Positions 27,654 through 37,702 are shown, counted from the stretch's first letter. The stretch: 64,000 nucleotides of DNA from Spongiibacteraceae bacterium (GCA_028280715.1 JANQLG010000023.1:152061-216060); one strand, 5' to 3'. Notes: a model not told the origin generated them from the letters alone. Translations and numbers: made by a program.

Positions 27654-30600
27654 TTAATTCTGAAGTCGTGGATCAAAAGGATCAGTATAGAAGGGCGTAC
27701 CAATATCAATCCACTCGGAAATCAAACGCAATTCACTGGGAGTTAGCAGCCCGAAATGGTTAAAGGAGCCTTGAGTGACAACTGAACCACCGGAGATAAC
27801 ATCATTGACATCTTCTTCAGGCACGGCATTACTGAAATTGGTAATTGCCTGTAACATTTCCATTGCATCGGCATCGCAATCTGCACTCCAGCATTGGTGA
27901 TTGGCGACGGATAGTCTAAAGACAAAGGTTGATGCAGAAGGGTTGAGTAGGTTGATATAAGGTTTCAACGCATTGTATGCAATATTGTCGTCAGGATCGC
28001 TGTGGGGAACTTGTCCACCAGCTTGAGAGTGACAACCTTGGCAATTGGTTTGCAGTAAGCCCATGAGTTCATTGGGGTCTGTCAGGCTCGCTGGTGTCAT
28101 CAATGCAGCCATCAGTGCTTGCGCGTCGGCAAAAGTATCGGGAATAGGTTTGGTGGTGATGCCTCCGGCCGAAATTGTACCGCCATCTTCTGTACAGTTA
28201 GCTGGCAAGGGCGAAAGATCTTGTACAAAGGCGCCGCAATTCGGCGAATCATCTTCTTCGAAACAAGCGAAAAAGGCATTACTGGCATTGGCAGATATTC
28301 TATTGACGCTAGCTGATACAGGAAAAGTAAAGGTATCTATAATAGGGTTGTTCTGAGCATCAAGTACTGGTTCGCCATTGATATCTAATCGGTCACAGAT
28401 TCTTGTTCGAATACCAATTAGGTCGACACCGGTTTCCCAATATTCCTCATCCTGTTCCAATAACTCCCGAAAAGACATATTGAAATCGCCACCATCGGGA
28501 TCTGCCGAGTTGGTGAGGTCAAGCTGCCCTGCGGGTACACGGGTATTGTCCAAGGTAGTGTGACAGCTCACACAGCTAGTGGCTTCAGTGCCATCTGACC
28601 CAAACACCGGTAATCCACCGAGTGTAATCGTTCTGGCTCTATCCCAAATCGGTTGAATATGATCCAGATAGTTAATCACAATACGGCCAGGTAGCTCAGG
28701 GTCAAAATTGGGACGGATGATCGCATTGCCGATGGGAATAGCCCATGCAGGGTCATAACTGAGGTTAATATCGGCATCGGGTATCAGGCCACTACCAGTA
28801 TCGGTCCATTCATCGGTATAGGTCAGTTCTAAAATCAAGTCTCTAACGCGTTCAGTTAATGCTGTGCTGCTATCGCCATCATTGGGCATACGCAGGTCGT
28901 AAACTTCGGCCATGGTTTGACCCAATTCACTGGCATTCAAGGCTGGATCAGCACCAATAAAGCCGATGTTGTTTCCCCCTAATGAGACAGCGCCTAGGTT
29001 AAGGGAGGCAGGCTGTTGGTCGATTCGGCCATGGGGTACATCACTATTGGTGTTATGACAGCCTACGCAGTGAAGAATCTCGCCTTCAGCAACATTGATT
29101 AAATGGTTGTGTCTTGCAGAAATGCGACGCCCATTGGCATCTACAACACTCATCATCAGCGGTGTATTGGCAGGAACTTTAACGGTAACTGAGCCGTCAG
29201 GTTCAACGGGAACGTAACCCATAATTTCCAGAAAATCATTAAACGAGTTACCGTCATTAGGCAGGTCGCCAAGATCTAATACATCTTCGTTTGGAATCGG
29301 TATCGTTTGCAGAAGCCTCAAGAAACGTGCTGGGCGATTTGTATAATTAACGGTGCCTGGCTGAGAGTAGGCTGCTATTCCCAGTGGCGCGTAGTTCACC
29401 AGGCCGTTATCTTCCTGATAAACACTATCAATGATAATTAATCCTTTACCTTCCGCAGCAAGATTAGGGTCGAAAACGTCACTTTCATCGGGAATATCCG
29501 GAAAACTTGTACTTTCGGCCGCAACGACTTCAGCGATAACAAAACCATCTTCTGCGATTACTACAGGAAGTTGTGTTTGCTCGGAAGGATCAAACATCCA
29601 CAAACCAAACAATGGTGGTGCAGGTTGCAACTGCATTACGCCGCCAATGTCTACTTCGTCACTGCTATCGGCAATGCTGCATGGTTTGATCAGGCCTTCT
29701 CCATTTTCAATACGGCATGAGTTCCAGCTGACAAGAATTCTGTCTGTACCATCTCTTAATGAGTAAGCAGCTAAAAATTTTCCTCCAGGTGAAAGGTCAT
29801 CCAGAGCATTAACATCTAAATCGGTTAGTGATAATTGCGCGCGTTGGCCGCCAGCTGAATTATTAGTAGGTGTAAATAATTCAACAAAATTTTCGGTATC
29901 GACTATAGCAACATCACCACCGAGTGTGGTCGGTGTTTGTGGTTGCAGCAAAACCATTATTCTGCCGTCAGGTAATTCTCGAGGGTTTAAGAAGTTTATG
30001 CCATCTGAATTGCCAAGAGCTGTTTCTTCAGTCGCAACTAAGTTAGAACTGTTAGCTCCATACACTTGTGTATCATTAATACCACTGGGATTAATTTGAT
30101 ATAAGCTATATATACCAGTGTCACCACGACGGCTAAATATCACCTCACCAGAATCCAATGCAGCAGGATCAAGGTCTGCAGTACGATTTAACGAAATTTG
30201 GCTGATCTCTCTTGTGGTAGGGTCATAAACATGTAAGGCGAGGGCCTGCACATTATTATCATCTTCAGCAACAGGTGAATAACGTTGTCCACGGCCTTCA
30301 TTGAGTAATTTTTCTTGGACTGCTGTTTGTCTGGATGAGCTAAATACAATTCGGTCGTCTGTTAAAAAATGTGGCTCCATATCGTGGCCGCCACCATTGT
30401 TTGCGCCTTCGTTACGGATCAGTTCTGAAGGAATGACGTAATCAACAGAGTTGGTTTCAAAATCATAAATCCATAGATTCCAGGTAAATAATTCAGGCTC
30501 ATCGTTATTTTCAAGATCGGGAACAGCCCGCGCTGAAAAAATTAATTGGCTACCATCAATGGATGCTTCCAAGCCGCGAATATCAAGATCAATAATTGCA

Positions 30601-30944
30601 GGATCTTCATTCAGTTCTGTGGCAACGATATCAATGATTTGTTGAGTCACATTGATTTCGTCAGCTAAGTTGGAAGAGCGCGGCCGCACAAATAATTGCG
30701 CACCTGGTATCATTTCAATTGGGTCATTTAAGTCGCGAATAATAACAGGGTCATTAGCATCTTCTGGTACGGGTATTGGGCGCTTGATATAAGCAATTGG
30801 GATATCCAATACAACCGGGTCAGGGCTCTGATCGTCAGTTGCGAAGGACGTATTGCCGTCACCTCCACAAGCCGTTAATAAACAAGCTGCTAGAGAAAGA
30901 ACTATGAAGAATTTTGTCTTTAAAAGTGCTGAGTAGTAGTCCAT
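27654..30944 (-). CDS. Large tri-haem lipoprotein with PD40/hydrazine-synthase-alpha-like region
   Basis: 1096 residues with a lipoprotein signal (LLTACGG). The N-terminal half (VVLDIPIAYIKRPIPV, then repeated blades such as VFSSSRQTAVQE) resembles the PD40 beta-propeller and middle domain annotated as hydrazine-synthase-alpha-like. Three c-type haem motifs follow: CVGCH (about 626), CVSCH (about 790) and CQGCH (about 968). The last starts a module ending NHQCWSADC that is repeated in the LamG protein across the divergent promoter. An actual hydrazine synthase role is very unlikely. It is probably an extracytoplasmic electron-transfer or oxidoreductase subunit. Start ATG 30944 (or GTG 30953); first gene of the leftward operon. 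Confidence 0.82.
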   Translation of the reverse strand: MDYYSALLKTKFFIVLSLAACLLTACGGDGNTSFATDDQSPDPVVLDIPIAYIKRPIPVPEDANDPVIIRDLNDPIEMIPGAQLFVRPRSSNLADEINVTQQIIDIVATELNEDPAIIDLDIRGLEASIDGSQLIFSARAVPDLENNDEPELFTWNLWIYDFETNSVDYVIPSELIRNEGANNGGGHDMEPHFLTDDRIVFSSSRQTAVQEKLLNEGRGQRYSPVAEDDNNVQALALHVYDPTTREISQISLNRTADLDPAALDSGEVIFSRRGDTGIYSLYQINPSGINDTQVYGANSSNLVATEETALGNSDGINFLNPRELPDGRIMVLLQPQTPTTLGGDVAIVDTENFVELFTPTNNSAGGQRAQLSLTDLDVNALDDLSPGGKFLAAYSLRDGTDRILVSWNSCRIENGEGLIKPCSIADSSDEVDIGGVMQLQPAPPLFGLWMFDPSEQTQLPVVIAEDGFVIAEVVAAESTSFPDIPDESDVFDPNLAAEGKGLIIIDSVYQEDNGLVNYAPLGIAAYSQPGTVNYTNRPARFLRLLQTIPIPNEDVLDLGDLPNDGNSFNDFLEIMGYVPVEPDGSVTVKVPANTPLMMSVVDANGRRISARHNHLINVAEGEILHCVGCHNTNSDVPHGRIDQQPASLNLGAVSLGGNNIGFIGADPALNASELGQTMAEVYDLRMPNDGDSSTALTERVRDLILELTYTDEWTDTGSGLIPDADINLSYDPAWAIPIGNAIIRPNFDPELPGRIVINYLDHIQPIWDRARTITLGGLPVFGSDGTEATSCVSCHTTLDNTRVPAGQLDLTNSADPDGGDFNMSFRELLEQDEEYWETGVDLIGIRTRICDRLDINGEPVLDAQNNPIIDTFTFPVSASVNRISANASNAFFACFEEDDSPNCGAFVQDLSPLPANCTEDGGTISAGGITTKPIPDTFADAQALMAALMTPASLTDPNELMGLLQTNCQGCHSQAGGQVPHSDPDDNIAYNALKPYINLLNPSASTFVFRLSVANHQCWSADCDADAMEMLQAITNFSNAVPEEDVNDVISGGSVVTQGSFNHFGLLTPSELRLISEWIDIGTPFYTDPFDPRLQN

Positions 30945-30953
30945 GTTATTCAC

Positions 30954-31222
30954 AGTTATTTGTTATCAGTCAGTGGCATACAAACCTGTGTTAGAAGCGC
31001 GGTTGCTGCATTATGTTCAGTCTATAGTATAGGTTTATGTAATTTAAGCCCTACGATTTTTATTGAAAATGTGTTTCCTATCACTATTTTATTTTTTTTT
31101 GTTACTACAATGGTAACTCAATAGAACAATTTCCAATTTGCTGTGTTCGAGAGATAAAAATTGTTTTAAAAATAACGTAGCAAATTAAAAACTGAATGGA
31201 TGATCGTAGTGGGGAACACTCG
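30954..31222. promoter_or_regulatory. Divergent control region of the two redox/envelope operons
   Basis: About 270 bp of AT-rich DNA without a gene separates the leftward and rightward operons. It holds a dyad GTTAC-N7-GTAAC at 31101-31117 and a reverse-strand TATACT near 31030 that could be a -10 element. No CRP-like site was seen. Confidence 0.4.
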
Positions 31223-32557
31223 ATGAAAAAATTACGTAAAGAACGAGACACCCGTCACAAAAAATTCCGGTTTTCTACACTCAGTATGCTTTGTGCCCTT
31301 GGTATGGGGTTGAGCGTGCCAGCGAGTGCGGCGCTTGCCGATCGTGAACAGGCTAAATTTATTCACGATCGTTTAGCGGGAACCATGGCAAGTGATGCCA
31401 TGCTCGATGCCATGGAGAATCGGATTGAGAATTTCGCCGATCCGGAAGGTGCAGCAAGATTAGCCATTGATGGTAATTTGTCACAAGGTGATGCATATGG
31501 AGATGTGATCACACCCAGCGGTGGTTTTTACAATGCCGTTGTAAAGAATTGGGCATCGCCTTGGACCAATGAAGAGCAGGACGTTTTTAAACCATTAAAT
31601 GATTACAGCGCCACAGTGATCGGAATGGTTCGTGATAGCGTTGATTTCAGGCAGTTATTATTCGGTGATGTCATATATACAGGTAATGTTGGAGGTATAA
31701 GTTCTTACTCTAATAGTGATAATGATCACTACGAAGAGTTAGAGGCACGTTCCGTCGCTTTGGGAGATAGCAGTGTTCTTGTAGGTAGCACTCAGTCATC
31801 GGTTACGTTGATTCCTGCCGAAGGTGTCGCTGGCATTATGACGACACGGGCAGCTGCCAGAGCTTACTTCATCGATGGCACTAATAGAGCGATGTTTCGC
31901 TTTACCGTGTTGAATCATCTTTGTAACGATTTAGAACAGTATAAAGACACTGAATTGCCCACTGATAGAATCCGTCAGGATGTTTCGCGTAGCCCCGGTG
32001 GTGACAGTTCAATCTTTCTGAATGAATGCTCAGCTTGTCATACCGGTATGGATGGTATGGCGCAGGCTTTTGCTTATCACCAGTACGATTACCCTGATGA
32101 AAATGAAGCACCAGGTCTTTCCGAAGAAGAACGGAAGGAATTGGGGCAAATGGTTTATACCCCAGGAAGCGTTCAACCAAAGCATTTAATTAATGAAGGT
32201 AATTTCCGCGACGGTTTTGTTATTACCAATGATCATTGGGTTAACTATTGGCGCACAGGCCCTAATGCACAAAAAATTGGTTGGTTAAACCCTCCTACGG
32301 TTTCATCAATTGATGAAGTTGTTGATTCCGCATACTCAGAGGGTGATGGAGTAGCACAGCTGGGTGCAGAGTTAGCTAACACAGAAGCCTTTGCTTATTG
32401 TCAGGTGAAAAAAGCTTTCAACACAGTTTGTTTGCGTGATCCACAAAATACGGTCGATAGTGCCGCCTTTAACAATATCGTAACGAGTTTTAAAGGTTCT
32501 TACGATATGAAACAGGCTTTTATCGATATTGCTGTACATTGCAGCGGCACTAACTAG
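31223..32557 (+). CDS. Exported mono-haem cytochrome-like protein
   Basis: 444 residues with a signal peptide (FSTLSMLCALGMGLSVPASAA) and one CSACH haem motif (about residue 269). Elsewhere lie FRQLLFGDVIYTG, which recalls the planctomycete-type cytochrome-associated DUF1588/1592 regions, and two or three additional cysteines. I assign no catalytic function. The ATG at 31223 has GGGGAA upstream and is preferred to the ATG at 31196. It is first of a twelve-gene rightward operon and is divergent from the tri-haem lipoprotein. Confidence 0.78.
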   Translation: MKKLRKERDTRHKKFRFSTLSMLCALGMGLSVPASAALADREQAKFIHDRLAGTMASDAMLDAMENRIENFADPEGAARLAIDGNLSQGDAYGDVITPSGGFYNAVVKNWASPWTNEEQDVFKPLNDYSATVIGMVRDSVDFRQLLFGDVIYTGNVGGISSYSNSDNDHYEELEARSVALGDSSVLVGSTQSSVTLIPAEGVAGIMTTRAAARAYFIDGTNRAMFRFTVLNHLCNDLEQYKDTELPTDRIRQDVSRSPGGDSSIFLNECSACHTGMDGMAQAFAYHQYDYPDENEAPGLSEEERKELGQMVYTPGSVQPKHLINEGNFRDGFVITNDHWVNYWRTGPNAQKIGWLNPPTVSSIDEVVDSAYSEGDGVAQLGAELANTEAFAYCQVKKAFNTVCLRDPQNTVDSAAFNNIVTSFKGSYDMKQAFIDIAVHCSGTN

Positions 32558-32571
32558 GGGGTGGATGAGCT

Positions 32572-35280
32572 ATGCAATTCATAAATCTAATTGTTGCATG
32601 TGTACGGATGTCGAAGCTGACATTTTTATTGTCATTGATGTTGATTCTACAAGCCTGTAGTGGCGGTAGTGGTGGTGGTGGCAGTGATCGTGCTGACGTT
32701 GTCACTTCTTCTCAGGATGTTTTCCAGTACAGTGGTCCTGTACCTGCAAACTCAACTATTCAAAATTTTAAAACTGCTTTCTACGATAATGTCGTTGAGC
32801 GGTGTAGCAGTTGTCATACGCGAGGTGGTGTCGGCACGACAGCCTTTGTTGATGTTGATGACGTCAATGTCGCTTATAACGAAGCACTGACAGTAGTTAA
32901 TCTGTTAGATCCGTCATCCTCTGATGTGGTGACTCGTGTTGCCAATGGTCACAATTGCTGGCTTAACAGTAATGCTGCCTGTGCTTCGACAATGACAGGT
33001 TATATTGAGCGATGGGCACAAGGTGCTTCGGACTCTGTTAGCACGGTTACGCTATTGCCTAGAACGCCGAAACAGCTTGCTGGTTTAAAAGTTGCGCCAG
33101 CTAGTTACAGTGATGCTGTTAATGATATGTCGTTTAATTTGGCTACTGATCCCGAGCTAATGTATTTACTTAATACCTATTGTTCTGGTTGTCATTCGGG
33201 TAGCTCATCAACACCCCAATCTCCATATTTTGCCAGTGACAATCTTGAAATCGCTTACTCTGCAATGGTGGGTAAAATTGATCTGGGTAATCCGGCGAAT
33301 TCACGTTTCGTAATACGTCTTCAGGAAAATCACAACTGTTGGACAGATTGCAGCTCCGATGCAACGACGATGCAAAATGCCATCCAGCGTTTTGCTGATG
33401 ATTTACCCGTAGTTAGTGTTGATAGCGATTTGGTAATTAGTACAGCGCAGATCCTTGAAGATGACGGGATTATTGCCAGCGCTGGTGGCCGTTACGAAAC
33501 AGATGTCATAGCAAAGTGGGAATTCCGTGAAGGTGAGGGCGCATCGGTGGCTGATACCAGTGGTGTGCAGCCTGAAATTCCTCTCACGCTCCAGGGTAAC
33601 TTCGAGTGGTTTGGCGGCTGGGGCGCGCGTCTTATCGATGGTCGAGTGCAAGGTTCTGTAGAAGACAGTGCCAAACTCTATGACCGTCTTGCGACTGCGG
33701 GTGAATATACGATTGAAGCTTGGGTAGCTCCCAATAATGTCAGTCAGGAAGATGCCTGGATATTTGGCTATGCTGGTGGACCTACTGATCGCAACGTCCT
33801 GCTAACTCAAACACTGTACAACTACGATTTTTATAATCGCAGTAATGCGAACCCACAGTCAGACGGCGGGCCTGCTACCTCTACAGATGATGATGACGAG
33901 TTTGCGCAGGCCAGTTTGCAGCATGTGGTTCTGACGTATGATCCCATTGATGGGCGTAAAATCTATGTCAATGGCACTGATACGGGTGTTATTGATGAAG
34001 AAGGCCCCGGTACGCTAACTAACTGGAGCAATCAATACTCGGTTGTTTTGGGTAGTAATTTCTCTGGTGGTTCTAGTTGGGAAGGTGTTATCAGAATGGT
34101 GGCGGTGCATAGCCGTAGTCTGACACCTGAACAAATTGTGCAGAACTATGATGTCGGTGTTGGGCAGAAATATTATTTAATGTTCAGCATTTCTGAAGTC
34201 CTGGATCTTGATGGTACTTGCCATGAAGGTACTGCACCTGATCGTACTGACTACTGCTATATCGTCTTTGAAGTCAGCCAATTTGATAACACCAGCTATC
34301 TCTTTAGAGAGCCTCGCTTTGTCAATATTAATCCCAATGCGAATAATGCGGTGACCTTTGATCTTAAAGGTATCTATCTAGGCATGAATGGACAGTTGGT
34401 TCGCACCGGTCAAGGTTTTGTGAATATTGATGCAAGCTTTGATGGCACTACCTTTACGATTGATGATGCGCCTTTACAAACTCATGGCACCATTATTCCA
34501 TTAGAAAACGGTCCTGAAAATGACGTATTCTTCCTGGCCTTTGATGAGATTAGTGGTCAATTAGATCAGCGCACTGATCCTGCTATCGGCGCCTTCACCT
34601 ACAGTTACCAGGATGATGAACAAGTTCAGATTGGTATGCGTACCTTTGATGAAGTTAATCAAACCTATTCATCATTAACTGGCGTGCCTATCGATAACCC
34701 ATCAGTGAGTGCGGCGACAGGTAAAACTGTTAGTCAAACCTTTAATACTGTTCGCCGTTCGTTAGCTTCAGTGGCTGATTTCCAAACATTTATGGCATCG
34801 CATCAAATGGCTGTAATGCAATTAGCGGCAGCTTACTGTGATGCGTTAGTCGAAGACGCAACGTTAAGCAATAACTTCTTTGTCGATGTTACTGATGACG
34901 TTACTGTCTTTAACATGAATGCTGCGGTCAATACCGTCAGTGATCCTGAGTGGACCAACCAGGTGATTACACCGCTGGTTAATAAAATATATGCCACCGG
35001 CTTAGGTACTCAGCCTTCGCGTCCTGATGATGTGGATATAGCTGATGTGATTGATGACCGCGTTGAGTTAATTGACGAGTTGGAATTGTTAGTCACTGAT
35101 ACTTCGGATAACGCGGCTGGAGAAGAATTAAATCCTGACGGCAAACCCGATGGTTTAATCTTCTGTGCAGGTTCACCAACAGATAGATCTAGCACTACCT
35201 GCTCAGCGGGAAGAACAGCTGAAGTAGTGAAAGCAGTATGTACGGCAGTACTATCTAGTGCACCAGCAATAATGAAGTAA
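32572..35280 (+). CDS. Di-haem lipoprotein with LamG domain
   Basis: 902 residues: lipobox LQAC, then two copies of a CxxCH...HxCW module (CSSCH at about 78 with GHNCW near 127; CSGCH at about 204 with NHNCW near 254). A LamG/concanavalin-like jelly roll follows (about 315-535, WEFREGEGASVADTSG to RMVAVHSRSLTPEQIVQNY), then a beta-rich C-terminal half of unknown fold. LamG suggests glycan or protein binding outside the cell. It is probably membrane-anchored and may be surface exposed. The start has a purine-rich GGGGGTGGATGAG leader and lies 14 bp after the previous gene. Confidence 0.82.
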   Translation: MQFINLIVACVRMSKLTFLLSLMLILQACSGGSGGGGSDRADVVTSSQDVFQYSGPVPANSTIQNFKTAFYDNVVERCSSCHTRGGVGTTAFVDVDDVNVAYNEALTVVNLLDPSSSDVVTRVANGHNCWLNSNAACASTMTGYIERWAQGASDSVSTVTLLPRTPKQLAGLKVAPASYSDAVNDMSFNLATDPELMYLLNTYCSGCHSGSSSTPQSPYFASDNLEIAYSAMVGKIDLGNPANSRFVIRLQENHNCWTDCSSDATTMQNAIQRFADDLPVVSVDSDLVISTAQILEDDGIIASAGGRYETDVIAKWEFREGEGASVADTSGVQPEIPLTLQGNFEWFGGWGARLIDGRVQGSVEDSAKLYDRLATAGEYTIEAWVAPNNVSQEDAWIFGYAGGPTDRNVLLTQTLYNYDFYNRSNANPQSDGGPATSTDDDDEFAQASLQHVVLTYDPIDGRKIYVNGTDTGVIDEEGPGTLTNWSNQYSVVLGSNFSGGSSWEGVIRMVAVHSRSLTPEQIVQNYDVGVGQKYYLMFSISEVLDLDGTCHEGTAPDRTDYCYIVFEVSQFDNTSYLFREPRFVNINPNANNAVTFDLKGIYLGMNGQLVRTGQGFVNIDASFDGTTFTIDDAPLQTHGTIIPLENGPENDVFFLAFDEISGQLDQRTDPAIGAFTYSYQDDEQVQIGMRTFDEVNQTYSSLTGVPIDNPSVSAATGKTVSQTFNTVRRSLASVADFQTFMASHQMAVMQLAAAYCDALVEDATLSNNFFVDVTDDVTVFNMNAAVNTVSDPEWTNQVITPLVNKIYATGLGTQPSRPDDVDIADVIDDRVELIDELELLVTDTSDNAAGEELNPDGKPDGLIFCAGSPTDRSSTTCSAGRTAEVVKAVCTAVLSSAPAIMK

Positions 35281-35318
35281 AAGAAAACAAATTTAGCGAG
35301 AGCATCGAGGAAGATATT

Positions 35319-36992
35319 ATGGGCAAGCGAAAAAATTTTTTTCGGCTAAATGATCCATTACTACTGAATGATCACAGCCGCCCGCGCACCCGTAGAGAAT
35401 TTATTTCTCAAGGATTTCGTGCTGGTACGGCTTCCGTTCTAGGTATTTCTGGATTGAGTTTGCTGGGTCCAAACAGAGCGAGTGCCTTGTCTAATGACAT
35501 GATGCGCTATCTGAATATGGGCAATCAATGTGATCTGGGTGTTTCCACGGGAACGAAAATTCCCTTTATCTGCTTTGATTTGGCTGGTGGTGCCAATATT
35601 GCCGGTTCCAATGTCATCGTAGGTGGGCCAGGAGGCCAGGACGATAACTTGAATACTGCTGGTTATAGTCGACTCGGTCTTACCCCGGATATTTTGCCGG
35701 ACTCGGTTAATCCAAATAATGCAGTGAGCAACAACTTTAGAGATAGTAGTTTCGGCTTACAGTTTCATACCGAAAGTGCCATGTTGCAGGGCATGCTGGA
35801 AAAGGCATCAGCGACTATTGGCAATGTGAATGGTGCAGTTATTCCTGCACGTTCTGATAATGATACTGGCAATAATCCGCATAACCCTACGTACGGTATT
35901 TATCAGGCAGGTTTACGTGGTCAGATTCTACAGTTGATCGGTTCAAACGCTTCTGACTCTGGCGGCAATTCAATGGCGCCTAATTTGCCGCCTTCTTTAT
36001 TAACAATTGATCCTGAAATTAGACCAACCAAAATTGATCGTCCAGAGGATGCGCGTGGTTTGGTTGATGTGGGCGATTTGGGTCAACTACTTTCTGATAA
36101 CAATGATATCGTTTCAGTCATGGAAACCGTGAAGCGTATCTCTGATGCCAAACTGACACTGGTTAATACAACTAAGACTGGCGCAGGCAGCGGGCTTGGG
36201 GAAGACTTTGATCTGAAAAGACGGATTAGCTGCGAATATGCTCGCGCTGCCGACACCTTCGAAAAATATCCTGATGCCAGCAGTGTTGATCCTAGTCAGG
36301 ATCCAAATATTGTTGATGATGCCACAGGTATTTTTACTACGGCAGAATTTAACGGCGATAGAGAATTCCGTAAAACCGCTTCGGTGATGAAGCTCGTTAT
36401 CGATGGTTTAGCGGGTGCGGGCACTATTACTATGGGCGGTTATGACTACCATACCGGTGATAGACGAACCGGTGAAGCGCGTGATCTGCGTGTTGGACGT
36501 TGCATCGGTGCTTGTCTTGACTATGCTCGTCGTGTCGGCAAGCCCGTTATGATTTATGTTTTCAGCGATGGCTCTGTGTTCAGTAATGGCATGTTAGAAA
36601 TGGTTAATGGCGTAGAGAAAGGTGTGTGGACTGGCGACAATTCATCGACAGCGGCTTCTTTCTTCATGGTCTACGATCCCATTGCCCAACCAACGCTGGT
36701 TGGTGCCGATGCTGCCGAACAGGCTCAGCATCAGCAAATTGGTTGGATGCGCCCTGATGGTTCGGTGGAAACATCGGCTACGCCTGCGGCTAATAGTGTG
36801 GTCCGGCTAGTTGAGACCGTCATATTAAATTATATGGCGTTACATGGGCAGGAAGGAACCTTCATTGATTCAGTCAATGGCGGCTCTACGGGGTTCGGCA
36901 CCAGCTTGGGTAGTGATGCCAGCCAGTTGACCCGATATGTCGCATTTAACCGATTGGCGAGTATTAACGACAGCGGTGTGATTGGTTCCTAG
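35319..36992 (+). CDS. Tat-exported DUF1501-like protein
   Basis: 557 residues with a twin-arginine signal (RTRREFISQGF, arginines 25-26). The body is consistent with the DUF1501 / alkaline-phosphatase-like superfamily: IPFICFDLAGGANIAGSN near the start, and GYDYHTGDRRTGEARDLRVG followed by MIYVFSDGSVFSNG towards the end, where DUF1501 proteins have their metal-site-like histidine and acidic residues. In planctomycetes DUF1501 genes pair with haem proteins of the PSCyt families, and the same pairing is seen here. The reaction is unknown. Tat export implies folding, possibly with a cofactor, before secretion. Confidence 0.75.
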   Translation: MGKRKNFFRLNDPLLLNDHSRPRTRREFISQGFRAGTASVLGISGLSLLGPNRASALSNDMMRYLNMGNQCDLGVSTGTKIPFICFDLAGGANIAGSNVIVGGPGGQDDNLNTAGYSRLGLTPDILPDSVNPNNAVSNNFRDSSFGLQFHTESAMLQGMLEKASATIGNVNGAVIPARSDNDTGNNPHNPTYGIYQAGLRGQILQLIGSNASDSGGNSMAPNLPPSLLTIDPEIRPTKIDRPEDARGLVDVGDLGQLLSDNNDIVSVMETVKRISDAKLTLVNTTKTGAGSGLGEDFDLKRRISCEYARAADTFEKYPDASSVDPSQDPNIVDDATGIFTTAEFNGDREFRKTASVMKLVIDGLAGAGTITMGGYDYHTGDRRTGEARDLRVGRCIGACLDYARRVGKPVMIYVFSDGSVFSNGMLEMVNGVEKGVWTGDNSSTAASFFMVYDPIAQPTLVGADAAEQAQHQQIGWMRPDGSVETSATPAANSVVRLVETVILNYMALHGQEGTFIDSVNGGSTGFGTSLGSDASQLTRYVAFNRLASINDSGVIGS

Positions 36993-37165
36993 AAAAATTG
37001 GTTCCTAGTTAAATTCTGCCAAATACTTCAAATATTAGTCGCTATTTTCTTCATTCGAGGGAATAGTGACTATAATCTATAGGCGCATAGGGAGTTATGC
37101 TGTTACCTAATGGCCGGCATTTTATAAACCCCATTTTTGTCAAAGATGATTGGAGAATAATTATT

Positions 37166-37696
37166 ATGCTGAATAAGCATCTTCGGCATTTATTTGTTGT
37201 ACTCATATCGCTGTTAAGCAGTTTTGCATTGGCTCAAGATGATAATGAGCAGCCTTCATCTTTGATTAATCAGGTTCAGGACTTAAAACAACAGATCATA
37301 GAACTCAATCGGGATCTGTTCATCCTTGAAGAAGAATTATTATTTCCTGCTAACACGCAAGTTGCTGTATTTCTTTCAATGAATGTCGGTCAATATTTTC
37401 AGCTGGATGCGGTGAAACTGAATATTGACGACGATACAGTCACCAATTATCTCTATACCGATAAACAGGTGGATGCCCTTCATCGTGGTGGTGTACAGCG
37501 TTTATTCCTTGGCAATGTAAAAAGTGGTGAGCATGAATTAGTGGCGGTGTTTACCGGCAAAGGTCCAAAGGGTAGGGATTATCGTCGAGCCGTTACTGTG
37601 GCCTTTGATAAAAGTTCGCAGGCCAAAAATATTGAGCTAAAAATTGTGGATTCCACAGCGACCCAGCAACCGGAGTTTTTGGTAAAAGAGTGGTAA
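37166..37696 (+). CDS. Small periplasmic protein with coiled-coil N-terminus
   Basis: 176 residues: signal peptide (LFVVLISLLSSFALAQ), a coiled-coil-like stretch (LINQVQDLKQQIIELNRDLFILEEELLF), then a beta-rich domain with FLGNVKSGEHELVAVFTGKGP, which looks like an immunoglobulin-like fold. TGGAG upstream supports the ATG at 37166. The family is not named. It precedes the TPR genes of the ExbBD-linked block by 6 bp and probably acts as a periplasmic scaffold. Confidence 0.7.
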   Translation: MLNKHLRHLFVVLISLLSSFALAQDDNEQPSSLINQVQDLKQQIIELNRDLFILEEELLFPANTQVAVFLSMNVGQYFQLDAVKLNIDDDTVTNYLYTDKQVDALHRGGVQRLFLGNVKSGEHELVAVFTGKGPKGRDYRRAVTVAFDKSSQAKNIELKIVDSTATQQPEFLVKEW

Positions 37697-37702
37697 TCGG
37701 CA

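Noticed and set aside
27654..30944. Hydrazine synthase alpha subunit
   Set aside because: Only the propeller-like middle region looks similar; no beta/gamma subunits and no anammox context, so the name would mislead.
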